Shown: one piece after another, positions 17,486 to 28,687 of the stretch | Layout: every line of letters starts with the position of its first letter | How positions within the stretch are numbered: position 1 is the first letter of the stretch | NCBI RefSeq assembly: GCF_001424105.1 | Contig: NZ_LMQH01000011.1 | Coordinates: 1,945,844 to 2,009,843 of the forward strand | Direction: 5' to 3' | Source of the DNA: Chryseobacterium sp. Leaf394 | Lineage (GTDB): Bacteria > Bacteroidota > Bacteroidia > Flavobacteriales > Weeksellaceae | DNA: 64,000 nucleotides | The notes under the pieces: model-generated | What the model saw: the letters and a program-made list of their open reading frames with translations, nothing else | Databases searched by the model: none | What the model was told of the DNA's origin: nothing | Position numbers and translations under genes: made by a program

Positions 17486-17771
17486 TAAGGAGGCTTTTGA
17501 TGATCTGGATAAAATTCAATACTACCTTTAAAAAAAATGGAATGATAAAGTGTTGGAAGATTTTAATTTTGAACTTGACCGATGTTTACAAATCATCACT
17601 GATGGAATTGCTGTATTTCAGAATTATGAAGATACTAAATATCAGAAAATACTGAGTACAAAACACAACACGCTCATCTATTACATTGAAAATAATATTG
17701 TAAAAGTGATTCGGATCCTCCAAAACTTCCAAAACCCCGAAGAAAATTACGATTCTGTGAAGGACTTATAA
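17469..17771 (+). pseudogene. ParE/RelE-like toxin with an in-frame stop
   Basis: Read from the ATG at 17469 the product starts MEIQFSKEAFDDLDKIQYYL, the typical opening of ParE/RelE toxins. TAA at 17529-17531 (codon 21) then cuts it, in an A-rich run where one base change from AAA would explain it. The same frame stays open to 17771 and keeps family features (LEDFNFELDRC, a YRxL-like strand, VIRILQNFQNPE), giving about 100 codons, the usual length. The remaining frame could only start from a GTG at 17550, which would lack the first strand and helix. It is therefore probably a dead toxin, or a sequencing error. Confidence 0.8.
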
Positions 17772-17781
17772 AACGCAAAAC

Positions 17782-18789
17782 TTGGTTTCAAAACTAAAAT
17801 ATTCCGCTTTCGCTGCTTTTCTGATGCTGCTGTTTTCTTACAGTCTTCAGGATATTGGGCTGGTCTACCCTTCTTATTTTCCGAAACCTGTCTATGATTT
17901 TAATAAAAATCCACTGAAATCTTCAACTGTCCAGCTGGGAAGAAAACTGTTTTATGATCCTATTTTATCGAGGAATAATACGATTTCCTGTTCGTCCTGT
18001 CATAATTCCGGTCAGGCTTTTTCTCATGCAGGAAATCATTTAAGCAAAGGAATTGAGGATGGGATCGGTGACAGAAACTCACCTGCGATTTTTAATCTGG
18101 CGTGGCAGAAAAATTTTATGTGGGATGGCGTGATTCCGAATATTGATGCGCAGGCGCTGGCTCCAATTAACCATCCCATGGAAATGGGCGAAGATATCAA
18201 TGTTGCTGTCAGAAGACTGAATAAATCTAAAGAATACAGAACGCTTTTCTACAGAAGTTTTGGCGACAGTTTAGCAACTTCCGAGCGTCTTATGATGGCA
18301 CTTTCGCAGTTTCAGCTGACGATTGTTTCGGCCAATTCAAAGTATGATAAAGTAAAACAGAAAAAAGCTCAATTCACTGATTCTGAAGAGAAGGGTTATC
18401 TTGTGTATCAACAAAATTGCAGTTCGTGCCACAGCGAACCGCTTTTCTCTACCTATGATTTTGCCAATAACGGACTTCCCGTCGATTCCAAATTAGACGA
18501 CCACGGAAAATGGAACAAATCCTTCGAGCCCGCAGATCAGTGGATGTTTAAAATACCAAGTCTCCGCAATCTTGGCTTCACTTATCCTTACATGCACGAC
18601 GGCAGATTTAAAACTTTAAACGAAGTTTTGGATCATTATGAAAAAGGTATTGTGAAAAGTCCTACGCTGGCGAAACAGCTTGAAAAACCAATCATTTTTA
18701 ATCATAAAGAAAGAGAAGATCTTCTGTCTTTTTTAGCCACGCTGAATGATTCTGTACTGGTTTCTGATGTCAGATTTCAGAAAAAATAA
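17782..18789 (+). CDS. Di-haem cytochrome-c peroxidase family protein
   Basis: An exported periplasmic protein that uses two c-type haems to reduce hydrogen peroxide (CcpA/MauG superfamily). Its 335 residues carry a hydrophobic N-terminus (about 8-22) and two CxxCH sites, CSSCH at 70-74 and CSSCH at 213-217. A distal MHDGRFKTLNEVLDHY segment near the C-terminus is typical for the family. The likely start is TTG at 17782; no better ATG precedes the signal sequence. The next gene follows 16 bp later. The electron donor is not identifiable from the neighbourhood. Confidence 0.9.
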   Translation: MVSKLKYSAFAAFLMLLFSYSLQDIGLVYPSYFPKPVYDFNKNPLKSSTVQLGRKLFYDPILSRNNTISCSSCHNSGQAFSHAGNHLSKGIEDGIGDRNSPAIFNLAWQKNFMWDGVIPNIDAQALAPINHPMEMGEDINVAVRRLNKSKEYRTLFYRSFGDSLATSERLMMALSQFQLTIVSANSKYDKVKQKKAQFTDSEEKGYLVYQQNCSSCHSEPLFSTYDFANNGLPVDSKLDDHGKWNKSFEPADQWMFKIPSLRNLGFTYPYMHDGRFKTLNEVLDHYEKGIVKSPTLAKQLEKPIIFNHKEREDLLSFLATLNDSVLVSDVRFQKK

Positions 18790-18805
18790 TTTTGCATCGA
18801 AAAAA

Positions 18806-19270
18806 ATGAGTATTTTATTCCAAATCTACACCGCTTCTCATCAAAAGAAAAATTTCATTTTATTATCTGAAAACAATCAGGAAATCGGTAAAATTATAGA
18901 TGAAAGCAAATTTTACAGAATACAACATTCAATTGAATACCAATCTCAGATTTACGCTATTAAAAACGTAGGTTTCCTAAAAAATGATCTGGAATTAAGT
19001 TTTGCGTCAAGAATTATCTATTTCACAGATCTTGGTAAAGAAAGAATCATTAAATCTGGTGTGGATGTAAGAATATTTTATTTCAAATTAGGAAAAACGA
19101 ATCAACTATTTGAAAAAGGTAAATTACTCATCGAAATTCACACCGATCAAGATCGTCATTCAGCAGCAGAATATTTAATTGAGGCAGATCAAAATGTGGA
19201 TGAACTGCTAATTCTGCTATTTTTACACTATTCAACAAAAGAATTCAACAGTATCGGAGGATCAGATTAA
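18806..19270 (+). CDS. Protein of unknown function
   Basis: From the ATG at 18806 this is 154 residues; an upstream in-frame Met at 18746 would overlap the peroxidase gene and is unlikely. It is rich in beta strands (MSILFQIYTASHQKK, NFILLSEN) and has no signal peptide or membrane helix. It resembles LURP1/tubby-like small barrels in strand pattern, but that is weak. The stop codon lies in the loop of the following terminator. It was probably transcribed with the peroxidase. Confidence 0.6.
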   Translation: MSILFQIYTASHQKKNFILLSENNQEIGKIIDESKFYRIQHSIEYQSQIYAIKNVGFLKNDLELSFASRIIYFTDLGKERIIKSGVDVRIFYFKLGKTNQLFEKGKLLIEIHTDQDRHSAAEYLIEADQNVDELLILLFLHYSTKEFNSIGGSD

Positions 19271-19290
19271 ATTATCTGATCGGCTTTTTC
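19260..19290 (+). terminator. Intrinsic terminator
   Basis: GATCAGAT and ATCTGATC form a perfect 8-bp stem around TAAATT, which includes the stop codon of the preceding gene. It is followed by CGGCTTTTTC. Confidence 0.75.
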
Positions 19291-19301
19291 TAAACTAAAT
19301 T

Positions 19302-19802
19302 TTACTTATTCACCAAAATATTCTCAACCGATTCCAGAATTTCTCTTTCAATATCCTCTTCGGAAAGATTCTCGAGCGTGTAGTACTGTTCTTTCAGAGC
19401 TGCGGTTCCTGTACCGTTCTGGAAAATGGTGTCCTGATGAATGACAATTCTTTTTAAATTTTTATCAGCCACAAACATGATGTGCGGAAACTTGTCATTT
19501 GCATAAAAATTGGAATCCACATTCCTTGAAATCTGCAGCTTGATATTCGTTTGAGAGTTAATTCCCAACCCGTTTTTAATCTCTTCATTAAAAGAAATCT
19601 TGCATCCAAAACCATTCTCACGAAGCATTCTTCTGAACTCCTGCATTTTCGGATCTATGAAGTTTTTACATAAAGTCCTGAAGCCTTCTATGAACAAATC
19701 GTCTTCACTTTTTTTCTTTTCAAGACTTTCTTTCAGCTTTTGATCTTCTGATTTTAAATTGGAGAATAAGGAATTAAGTTTATTGATATTTTCTTCTTTC
19801 AT
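19302..19802 (-). CDS. Protein of unknown function
   Basis: A 166-residue cytosolic protein. The first 45 residues are a charged helix likely to form a coiled coil (KLNSLFSNLKSEDQKLKESL). The rest is an alpha/beta domain with a strand pair around residues 95-125 (HIMFVADKNLKRIVIHQDT). No catalytic motif is seen and the family is not recognised. It lies 36 bp downstream of the RDD gene on the same strand. Confidence 0.6.
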   Translation of the reverse strand: MKEENINKLNSLFSNLKSEDQKLKESLEKKKSEDDLFIEGFRTLCKNFIDPKMQEFRRMLRENGFGCKISFNEEIKNGLGINSQTNIKLQISRNVDSNFYANDKFPHIMFVADKNLKRIVIHQDTIFQNGTGTAALKEQYYTLENLSEEDIEREILESVENILVNK

Positions 19803-19838
19803 TTTATTTGAGGTTGAGGTTTAAAAATATAAATTATC

Positions 19839-20513
19839 TTAGTATTTACGCTCTCTTCTTAGCTCAGCGACTACAACCGTACTTGCCAGATTATCGTGAA
19901 GACATTGATTTTTTCGGTTGAAAAAGAACATCAAAAATCCAATAAAAAGTGTAAGGTTATTCAGGATATTGGCAAAATAACGTCCTGTCGACTGTCCAAA
20001 ATTTACCTTCATACCGTCTGTGCTCAGAAGTTTGATGTTTACGACTTTCTGCCCCAATGTCTGCTGATCATTACTCGAGTGCAGGAGCGCATAGTAGAGC
20101 CATCCCGCAAATAAAGGGAGAAGGCACGAAGGAATTATGATAATTAAAACATCTAATATTCTTGCCCCAAGCCTTTCGCCAAAACTAGCATATCGGTAAT
20201 GGATAATTTCGTTTTCGTAGTGTATTTTCAAGGTGTCATCATTCAGATATTCGATCCTCCCGTTTTGATAATTAGTGCTATAATTTTGAGGCTGATATGA
20301 AGGAGGCTGATGTATTTCCTTTGTAAGATTGATGGGTGGCGGCGTCATTGCAAACAGACTTTTAAGTTCATACAGTTTATCTGCTTCCGTCCAGTTGTTG
20401 AGGCCACTGTGCCAGATCAGGGTATATCTTCTGACATCCTGTAATCTGAGTTCTTCGAGCGTGTAGGGACCTTTTTTGTCTGTTCCGTCATGAATAAAGT
20501 ATTTCTGTTCCAT
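19839..20513 (-). CDS. GYF_2 and RDD domain membrane protein
   Basis: A 224-residue inner-membrane protein. Residues 1-50 form a GYF_2 domain (KYFIHDGTDKKGPYTLEEL, then LIWHSGLNNWTEA), a module that binds proline-rich peptides. A linker with Pro-Pro-Pro leads to an RDD domain from about 105 (ERLGARILDVLIIIIPS, with the Arg-x-x-x-Asp pattern) and three membrane helices. RDD proteins may be transporters or regulators; the cargo is unknown. The GYF_2-RDD order is common in Bacteroidota. Confidence 0.85.
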   Translation of the reverse strand: MEQKYFIHDGTDKKGPYTLEELRLQDVRRYTLIWHSGLNNWTEADKLYELKSLFAMTPPPINLTKEIHQPPSYQPQNYSTNYQNGRIEYLNDDTLKIHYENEIIHYRYASFGERLGARILDVLIIIIPSCLLPLFAGWLYYALLHSSNDQQTLGQKVVNIKLLSTDGMKVNFGQSTGRYFANILNNLTLFIGFLMFFFNRKNQCLHDNLASTVVVAELRRERKY

Positions 20514-20603
20514 CGTTTGTTTGCAGTTTTATTATGAGTCGGTAAATATAATAATAAGAAATAAATTATTGGGAATGTCGGTGTGAGCTCACAGAAACAT
20601 TGT

Positions 20604-20650
20604 AAAAAATCCGACTTCACATTTTTAATTTAGTAAAATCGGACTTTCTC
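20604..20650 (-). terminator. Probable terminator of the HsdR_N gene
   Basis: On the minus strand AAAGTCCGA pairs with TCGGATTTT with one mismatch over a ~24-nt loop and is followed by TTTT. It sits 29 bp after the stop at 20679. Confidence 0.5.
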
Positions 20651-20678
20651 TCATGTGCTGACTGTCTATTAAAATAGA

Positions 20679-21752
20679 TTATTCATAATTCTTCATTGTC
20701 GCCAAAAGCTCATTTTTAAAATTATAAATATCTTCCAATGAAGCGATTAATTTTTTTTCGCCATTATCTTTGCCGTTGTGAAAAAGTTCAATGTATTTAT
20801 TGGATGAATTAAAATGAAGACGACAGATTGGCTTGCGGTTATTATCATCCAGTAAAATTCCAAAATACGATAATGTATCTCTGAACGCGATTCTTGATGC
20901 AGGCAAAATCTCCCTCAGAATAGCTTTTACAATTTGTGATCCCTCTACTTCCTCCTCAGTGGTGATGATTTTTGAAGCGTCTTTAGGGTCGTCAATCGGA
21001 GTAATTTCTTCTTTAGCTTTTGAAGGTATGGTCTCATTTATATTCAAAGCATTTTTCAATCTGAAGTTGATCGATTCATTTATTGAGTTGGAAAAGGCCT
21101 TTCTTGTGTATTCTTTAAAAGAAACTAATCTGGAAGCCGTAACAGGTTTATCAAAAAATCTATTGACCAGCATTCTTACCATTTCATCGGAGGGTTCTTT
21201 CAGTTCTTTTTCAAACTCATTCCGGATGGCTTTGATGTATTTTAAAGATTCTGCAGAGTCTAAAATTCCTTCTAAATTATAACCATTCTTTGAGAATTTT
21301 TCCAGTATTTTTAAACTTGAATCTTTTAAATTAGCTAAATCTAAAGTGAAAAACGGTTTCTCGTCCATGATATTAGGCTTTTCCAGATCTGCATAAAAAT
21401 TATATTGATGACCATTCGTTAATACACCAAATCTTGATTTTGATACGTGATAATAACGATGCAGTTGAGAATTATGTGCGTCTACCTTCTCTTTCCAGTG
21501 TTTGCATTCTATAATTAAAATGGGTTCATCATCTTTCTTTATGACATAGTCTATTTTTTCGCCTTTTTTGGTTCCGATATCACAGATAAATTCCGGAATT
21601 ACTTCTGTCGGATTAAAAATATCATATCCGATAATCTGAATAAACGGCATCACAAAAGCATTTTTTGTTGCTTCCTCTGTATTGATCTGATCTTTTAAAG
21701 CATCAACTCTCTGATGAAGTTGTTCCAGTTTTAATTTTAAATCTGTTTCCAT
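20679..21752 (-). CDS. Solitary HsdR_N-type nuclease-like protein
   Basis: A 357-residue cytosolic protein. The N-terminal third is a type I restriction HsdR_N domain with the PD-(D/E)xK residues in place: Asp68 (KIDYV), then Glu82 and Lys84 (LIIECKHWKE). There is no helicase region, and no hsdM or hsdS gene nearby. The C-terminal half is helical with a final beta-rich segment (KPICRLHFNSSNKYIELF) that may bind DNA. Stand-alone proteins of this design are frequent in bacteria, annotated as type I restriction enzyme N-terminal proteins, and their role is unsettled. Confidence 0.82.
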   Translation of the reverse strand: METDLKLKLEQLHQRVDALKDQINTEEATKNAFVMPFIQIIGYDIFNPTEVIPEFICDIGTKKGEKIDYVIKKDDEPILIIECKHWKEKVDAHNSQLHRYYHVSKSRFGVLTNGHQYNFYADLEKPNIMDEKPFFTLDLANLKDSSLKILEKFSKNGYNLEGILDSAESLKYIKAIRNEFEKELKEPSDEMVRMLVNRFFDKPVTASRLVSFKEYTRKAFSNSINESINFRLKNALNINETIPSKAKEEITPIDDPKDASKIITTEEEVEGSQIVKAILREILPASRIAFRDTLSYFGILLDDNNRKPICRLHFNSSNKYIELFHNGKDNGEKKLIASLEDIYNFKNELLATMKNYE

Positions 21753-21897
21753 AATTGAAATTTTAGGGTTATTGTTTATGATTTTAAAACAAATATTGTC
21801 TGTTGACCAATGTTTTTTTTCAAATCTAAATAACCTTTCTCAATAAAAATTACGGCATCACGTAGTTTTAAATAAAATAAATATTAATTATAATTTT

Positions 21898-22416
21898 TTA
21901 GTTTTTTGCAGCAAAAGCAATTTTGATTTTCTCTAATTCGTCCTTTTTTAATTTGGTTGTTTTTGCCAGTTTTTTAATGAAACTTTCCACTTCTTCGGGC
22001 GCAGAGGGACAACCGATATTCTCCTTTTTTTCGTCAAATGAATTTTCTTCCATTTCCCCGTTTGCATTTATAATTACCCAAAACGGAATTCCCTGATCTT
22101 CACTGCCACCATATTTTTTCAAAACCTGATCGCCTCCTGCATTCTCAAGATTTTTCCTGTTTGGAGATTCCATTACAGTCAAATGCGTTGTGATAAAATT
22201 CTTTGTAAAATAAGGCTCTATCTCAGGTTTCTGAAGATTTTTATCCATCTTTTTGCACCATCCACACCACGAGGCATGAAAAATGAGAAGCACTTTTTTC
22301 TTTTCTTTTTTTGCTTGTGTCAAAGCTTTAGACATTACAACGTCTGCACTTTCCTGAGCACATACAAACGAAATACTGAAAAGACCAATTAAGAATGTAA
22401 GAAGAATTTTTTTCAT
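21898..22416 (-). CDS. Exported thioredoxin-family protein
   Basis: From the Met at 22416 (MKKILLTFLIG) this is 172 residues with a signal peptide ending near VCAQ, so it acts in the periplasm. The redox site is CGWC within FHASWCGWCKKMDKN, followed by the cis-Pro loop GIPFWVI, giving a thiol-disulphide oxidoreductase of the DsbD-gamma/thioredoxin_7 kind. An extra Cys in the segment IGCPSAPEEVESF is not part of the active site. The frame is open 22 codons further upstream, but that part is a poor signal sequence. Confidence 0.88.
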   Translation of the reverse strand: MKKILLTFLIGLFSISFVCAQESADVVMSKALTQAKKEKKKVLLIFHASWCGWCKKMDKNLQKPEIEPYFTKNFITTHLTVMESPNRKNLENAGGDQVLKKYGGSEDQGIPFWVIINANGEMEENSFDEKKENIGCPSAPEEVESFIKKLAKTTKLKKDELEKIKIAFAAKN

Positions 22417-22572
22417 ATAACTTAGAATTAATTTTAAACAAATATAAGAAAAGTACTTTCTCACAAGGATAAATAACTGCAATCATTCACCTTATTATAG
22501 TAAATGCTTTTTTGAATGAAGAGTCTCAGATAAAAAAAGACATACCTATAGAATATGCTGATCTCAAAAATC

Positions 22573-22600
22573 AAAAACTCAGCATCGCCGCTGAGTTTTT
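22573..22600. terminator. Intrinsic terminator (strong, symmetric)
   Basis: AAAAACTCAGC and GCTGAGTTTTT form a perfect 11-bp stem around ATCGCC. T runs on both strands allow termination in either direction; here it serves the minus-strand gene ending at 22619. Confidence 0.9.
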
Positions 22601-22618
22601 GATTATTTGAGTAAAAGC

Positions 22619-23476
22619 TTAGTTAATTTTTCTGATTCTAATGAGTTTGGTAATATCATTAGATGCTTTAGACATGACTCCGGAACCTGTTCCGTAATTC
22701 GGAGTAGCGGTGCCGCCGGGCTTTGTCATTACTATCCGAATCAGATCATTTTGATTAAAACTGAGAATTGTCCGAGGAATAATGATGGTCTGCACTTCAT
22801 TGGAGGCAGCATTGTCAAAAGGCATGGCTGTTCCCGCAATGGCAGTCCACACTGTACCATTATCTGTCGATTTCATTACCGTAAATGCAACCGCCGTGTA
22901 ATTAGAATTGTTGGCAGTTACATTTCTTCTCGGGTTAAACGTGAAATTTGCGAGAATACGGTATTGTCCTGTGGTCAACACCTTGAAATCCTGAGCTGTA
23001 GAAAGTTCTACATCATCGGTATTATCCAGATAAATATCTGCAGCCGTCCACGTCACAGGGATATCTGATGTATCCGAACTGTTGACAGCCGTAAGCTGTG
23101 TTGTTGTGAAAGGTTGCTGGGTAAAAGATTCCAATACGTACTGACTTGAAAATGCTAAATTGGCAAGTTCTGTAGCAGAGGCAAACTTCTGCCAGATATT
23201 ATTCTGTCTGAAATAAAGTGAATTCGCGAGCACTGCATTTGGAGTTGTGCCGGCTGCTGCAAGATTAAAAGCAATCAGTCCATTGGTGGGAGCAGAGATT
23301 GTCGCTGCATCATTTCTACCTGAAAGATTGAGTCTTGGCAATAAAATTCCTTTATTGGAGGAAAATACATCAAGTGCCGCTGAAGAATTTGGCGAAGTAG
23401 TTCCGATGCCTACCTGAGCCGATAGACTGCTCACACCCAAAAATGCTGAAATTAATATGATAATGTTTTTTTTCAT
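22619..23476 (-). CDS. Secreted protein, third of three tandem paralogs
   Basis: A 285-residue exported protein with signal peptide ending LSAQ, then VGIGTTSPNSSAALDV, then NKGILLPRL, a segment widespread in secreted and tail-fibre-like proteins of Bacteroidota. A central NGLIAFN/LYFRQNNIWQK region follows, and a C-terminal beta-rich domain ending KLIRIRKIN that looks like a C1q/TNF-type jelly roll. No T9SS sorting tail is present. It starts 11 bp after the second paralog stops. No function is known; a surface or secreted role is inferred. Confidence 0.8.
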   Translation of the reverse strand: MKKNIIILISAFLGVSSLSAQVGIGTTSPNSSAALDVFSSNKGILLPRLNLSGRNDAATISAPTNGLIAFNLAAAGTTPNAVLANSLYFRQNNIWQKFASATELANLAFSSQYVLESFTQQPFTTTQLTAVNSSDTSDIPVTWTAADIYLDNTDDVELSTAQDFKVLTTGQYRILANFTFNPRRNVTANNSNYTAVAFTVMKSTDNGTVWTAIAGTAMPFDNAASNEVQTIIIPRTILSFNQNDLIRIVMTKPGGTATPNYGTGSGVMSKASNDITKLIRIRKIN

Positions 23477-23487
23477 TTTTTTTAGGA

Positions 23488-24384
23488 TTAATTGATTTTC
23501 TGCAATCTCAACAGTCGTGAGTACTGAAGACCTGTACCCGACTCTATGTTTAAGCTATTGCCCGTCGTTCCGTGATTGGCCGACGAACCTTTAGCCACAA
23601 CCGCTCTCACAAGATCATTCTGACTGAGAAGAATGGTAAATGGTGCTACAATCACAGACCTGTTTCTGTCTCCTGTTCCTACACCCCACATTGTACTCGA
23701 TTTTGCAATCTGTACCCACGTGACACCGTTGTCCTTGGATCTCTGAACTATAAAATCCAGTGCGGCAACGCAGGTTCCTTCAGTTGCAGCTGTAGTACAG
23801 GTAGTCGGAACCCAGGGATTGTACCCTACATATCCGGCAATCTCAAAATAACCCGAAGAAAGAATCCTGAAATTATTATTGGCCAGCGAAACTCTGTTTC
23901 CCACATTTACATTCATCGCTCCGGTTGCAGTACTGCTGAAATTTACAACCTGAGGAGTTCCAGCATTAAAAGCCGTCTTGTCTAAAAGTTGATTTCCTGT
24001 ATTTCCCGTAATAAACATTTGCGGAAAAATTCTGGAACGTATCGTTTCAGATGTAGCGAGATCCATCCATCGCACGCCATTCCAGAAATAATAGGTGTTT
24101 GCAGTAATCATAGGATCGGTAGCGGAAGCTGTTGTATTGAAAACCAAAAGTCCCGTTGCAGGATTGGCCACCGTCACAATATCTGTAGTATTTGATAAAG
24201 CAACTCGTGGCATCAACATTCCTTTTTTATCATTGGCTGCACGTGAACTGACATCAATATCCAGAAGCGCTGAAGCTGCAGGAGTATCGGTTCCAATTCC
24301 TACATTCTGGGAAAACCCTAAAGTACTTAATAGGATAAAAGCAGAAGATATTACTTTTTTAAAATTTATTTTACTGCAGATCAT
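23488..24384 (-). CDS. Secreted protein, second of three tandem paralogs
   Basis: A 298-residue exported protein with the same plan as its neighbours: signal peptide ending GFSQ, VGIGTDTPAASALLDI, KKGMLMPRVALS, a YYFWNGVRWMDLA strand pair and a C-terminus RLLRLQKIN. Its start overlaps the first paralog by 14 bp, so the three form one operon with coupled translation. One Cys pair (TTCTTAATEGTC) in the middle is specific to this copy. Confidence 0.8.
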   Translation of the reverse strand: MICSKINFKKVISSAFILLSTLGFSQNVGIGTDTPAASALLDIDVSSRAANDKKGMLMPRVALSNTTDIVTVANPATGLLVFNTTASATDPMITANTYYFWNGVRWMDLATSETIRSRIFPQMFITGNTGNQLLDKTAFNAGTPQVVNFSSTATGAMNVNVGNRVSLANNNFRILSSGYFEIAGYVGYNPWVPTTCTTAATEGTCVAALDFIVQRSKDNGVTWVQIAKSSTMWGVGTGDRNRSVIVAPFTILLSQNDLVRAVVAKGSSANHGTTGNSLNIESGTGLQYSRLLRLQKIN

Positions 24385-25276
24385 AATCTAATAAAACTAT
24401 CGTTAAACTTTTGGAAACCGGAACTCTCGCTGCTGTCGTAATTGCGGGAAGCGGACTCCCGACAGTTGTTTCTCCGTGTAGTGATGAGGTATCTGTCCCA
24501 TCAAAAGGGTTTTGTACCACCAGCCTCAATTGCTGCCCGGCCGTGAGATAAACAGGTGTAGAACTTAGAATTGCTGTTTTAAGACTGTTAGCTGCTCTTA
24601 CGCCCCATGCCGTACGGTTTCCTATAATATCGGTCCATGTTGTACCGCTATCGGTTGACCTTTGAAGTTTTAAATTTAAAAAACAGCCTCTTTGAGGCGA
24701 GCCTATGGATGTTCTGTTGGGATTGTAATTTACAAAACCAGTCACCTCATACAAACCGGTAATGCTTATTACAAAATTATTATCTCCCGACTTTGATGCA
24801 ATAGCTCCGGTATTGGTTACAATATCACCATCAGCAAAACTCACGGGAATGCCGCCGTTGGCAGAACTCGTAGCATTGATGCCTGCATAAGTGAAAGTCT
24901 GGGTTGAGGTACTGTTGAGGCTGAGAATTCGGTCGGCCAGATAACCAGTCAGCGAAGAAGTCACTGCAAGATCAGTCCAGATGGTACCGTTCCAGTAATA
25001 GTATCTGTTGGCAATGACGTTATTGGGGAAAGTTCCTCCATTCGCAGTGTTGTAAACAAATAAACCGACTGCTGGAGACGGAATTGTTGTAGTGTCTCTG
25101 TTTCCGGCCAAAGCAACTCTGGGCGGAAGAAAACCTTTTTTATTGCCGACAGCAAGATCGTTAGTACTAATTTCCAGAATGGCGGATGGTGCTACCTGAC
25201 TGGTCTGTATTCCCACCTGCGAAAACATGGAAGCAGAAAAAACAGCAGATGAAAGAAGAATAGAAAATTTTTTCAT
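24371..25276 (-). CDS. Secreted protein, first of three tandem paralogs
   Basis: A 301-residue exported protein with signal peptide ending MFSQ, then VGIQTSQVAPSAILEI (the GIGT motif is altered to GIQT), KKGFLPPRVALAG and YYYWNGTIWTDLA. The C-terminal region (SKSLTIVLLDYDLQ) differs from the LRLQKIN-type ending of the other two. It is the operon-leading copy. A ~500-bp AT-rich gap separates it from the divergent icd gene. Confidence 0.8.
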   Translation of the reverse strand: MKKFSILLSSAVFSASMFSQVGIQTSQVAPSAILEISTNDLAVGNKKGFLPPRVALAGNRDTTTIPSPAVGLFVYNTANGGTFPNNVIANRYYYWNGTIWTDLAVTSSLTGYLADRILSLNSTSTQTFTYAGINATSSANGGIPVSFADGDIVTNTGAIASKSGDNNFVISITGLYEVTGFVNYNPNRTSIGSPQRGCFLNLKLQRSTDSGTTWTDIIGNRTAWGVRAANSLKTAILSSTPVYLTAGQQLRLVVQNPFDGTDTSSLHGETTVGSPLPAITTAARVPVSKSLTIVLLDYDLQ

Positions 25277-25737
25277 AAAAATAAGTTCAAAAAAGCAAAC
25301 AATATTTTAATAATCAAAAAGCAGGTATCAGTTTTTAATTAAAATTTAATTATCGTTAAAAAATTCGCGATGTGATTTTGCTTTAAAAAAGAAAAATTCT
25401 GATCAAGAATTATTCCAAAAGAAACAAAGTAGAATACCTTATTGATGTAGATTTAAAGATATATCAGAAGATATTTTATGATCCTTGAAATGATTTGAAA
25501 ACAATTAACAAAAGGCGTTTAATAAGTTTCATGAATTATTAAAAATATTCAAATATGATTGATTTAAAGATAATTTAAGAGGTTCAGACTAAATCAAACA
25601 CTTTAATGGCAGTTATTTAATTTAAGATTTTGAACAGCAGTCTGAATTGTGTATCTAAATCATCAATTATCTACAGTGATTATCGTTTTTAAGCCAAGAA
25701 AATTTAAAATCAGAAAAGCTTTAAGAATAAAAATACT

Positions 25738-25745
25738 TAAATTTG
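25738..25745 (+). promoter_or_regulatory. -7 box (TAAATTTG) of icd
   Basis: An exact TAnnTTTG match 36 bp before the icd ATG. The rest of the ~500-bp gap from 25277 is AT-rich and shows no gene, hairpin or repeat that I can support; it must also hold the divergent promoter of the secreted-protein operon. Confidence 0.55.
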
Positions 25746-25769
25746 TCTGTCTTAAAAATCAAACAATAA

Positions 25770-28001
<2,232 letters not shown>

Positions 28002-28040
28002 TACGAATTTTTTCGGATTTCCGGAAGTATTATAAAACAG

Positions 28041-28078
28041 AAGAACACGCAGATTTATTTTGCGTGTTCTTTTTTATT
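28041..28078 (+). terminator. Intrinsic terminator of icd
   Basis: AAGAACACGCA and TGCGTGTTCTT form a perfect 11-bp stem over GATTTATTT, followed by a T run. It lies between convergent genes. Confidence 0.92.
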
Positions 28079-28089
28079 TTAAAGATAAA

Positions 28090-28533
28090 TTATTTTAATT
28101 CTTTACAGTTGTCTTTCCTCCTCGTATCAATTAAATACTGAATTTTCCATTCGTTACTTACTTTAATCAGTTGAAAACTGTTGGCGCCACAGTGAGAAAA
28201 TTTCCCTTTAAAATAAAAAGAATACGGTGTAAAAACGCTTGCCAGATTACCGTCCGTATGAATACCTTCAACCGAAATTCTTTCATCCAGATCATCTTTT
28301 TTCATTTTGGAAATGGATGAAACAAAATCAGTGATATTTTCAGTTTTCACACCATCTTTTGCAATGGTTTGAAGAATGGCGGAATCAGAAAAAACCGTTT
28401 TCAACAATTCTGAATCTGCATTTTTCATGGCCAGAAATAAATTTCTAATCGGTTTTTCGATCTCTGAATTTGAAGTTTGCTGTGCGAATGATAGGCTTCC
28501 GAGAAATAATGTGAGTGCAAATATAATTTTCAT
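28090..28533 (-). CDS. Exported NTF2/SnoaL-like protein
   Basis: A 147-residue protein with a signal peptide (MKIIFALTLFLGSLSFAQ) and one NTF2-like domain: the opening helix IEKPIRNLFLAMKNADSELLK, then the curved sheet with YSFYFKGKFSHCG and NEWKIQYLIDTRR. Members form a hydrophobic pocket and often dimerise; many are not enzymes. The periplasmic ligand is unknown. Confidence 0.82.
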   Translation of the reverse strand: MKIIFALTLFLGSLSFAQQTSNSEIEKPIRNLFLAMKNADSELLKTVFSDSAILQTIAKDGVKTENITDFVSSISKMKKDDLDERISVEGIHTDGNLASVFTPYSFYFKGKFSHCGANSFQLIKVSNEWKIQYLIDTRRKDNCKELK

Positions 28534-28687
28534 TGTGATCTAATTTCTTAAGGTTTAAAATTAGATATTATTTTGATATAAAATAACCTAACTTATTATC
28601 CATACGGATAAGTAAGAATTATAGTTTGATAAAAATTAATTTAAAATTAAATTGCGCGATAAAACTATTCAGATTTACAGAACAAAA

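Noticed and set aside
17550..17771. Independent 73-codon gene with GTG start
   Set aside because: It is the same frame as the toxin start at 17469 and lacks only the part before the stop, so it is the distal part of a broken toxin gene.
22607..23068. Plus-strand ORF opposite the third secreted paralog
   Set aside because: Its Cys/Arg/His-rich translation is typical of an antisense frame, and the minus-strand gene has clear family features.
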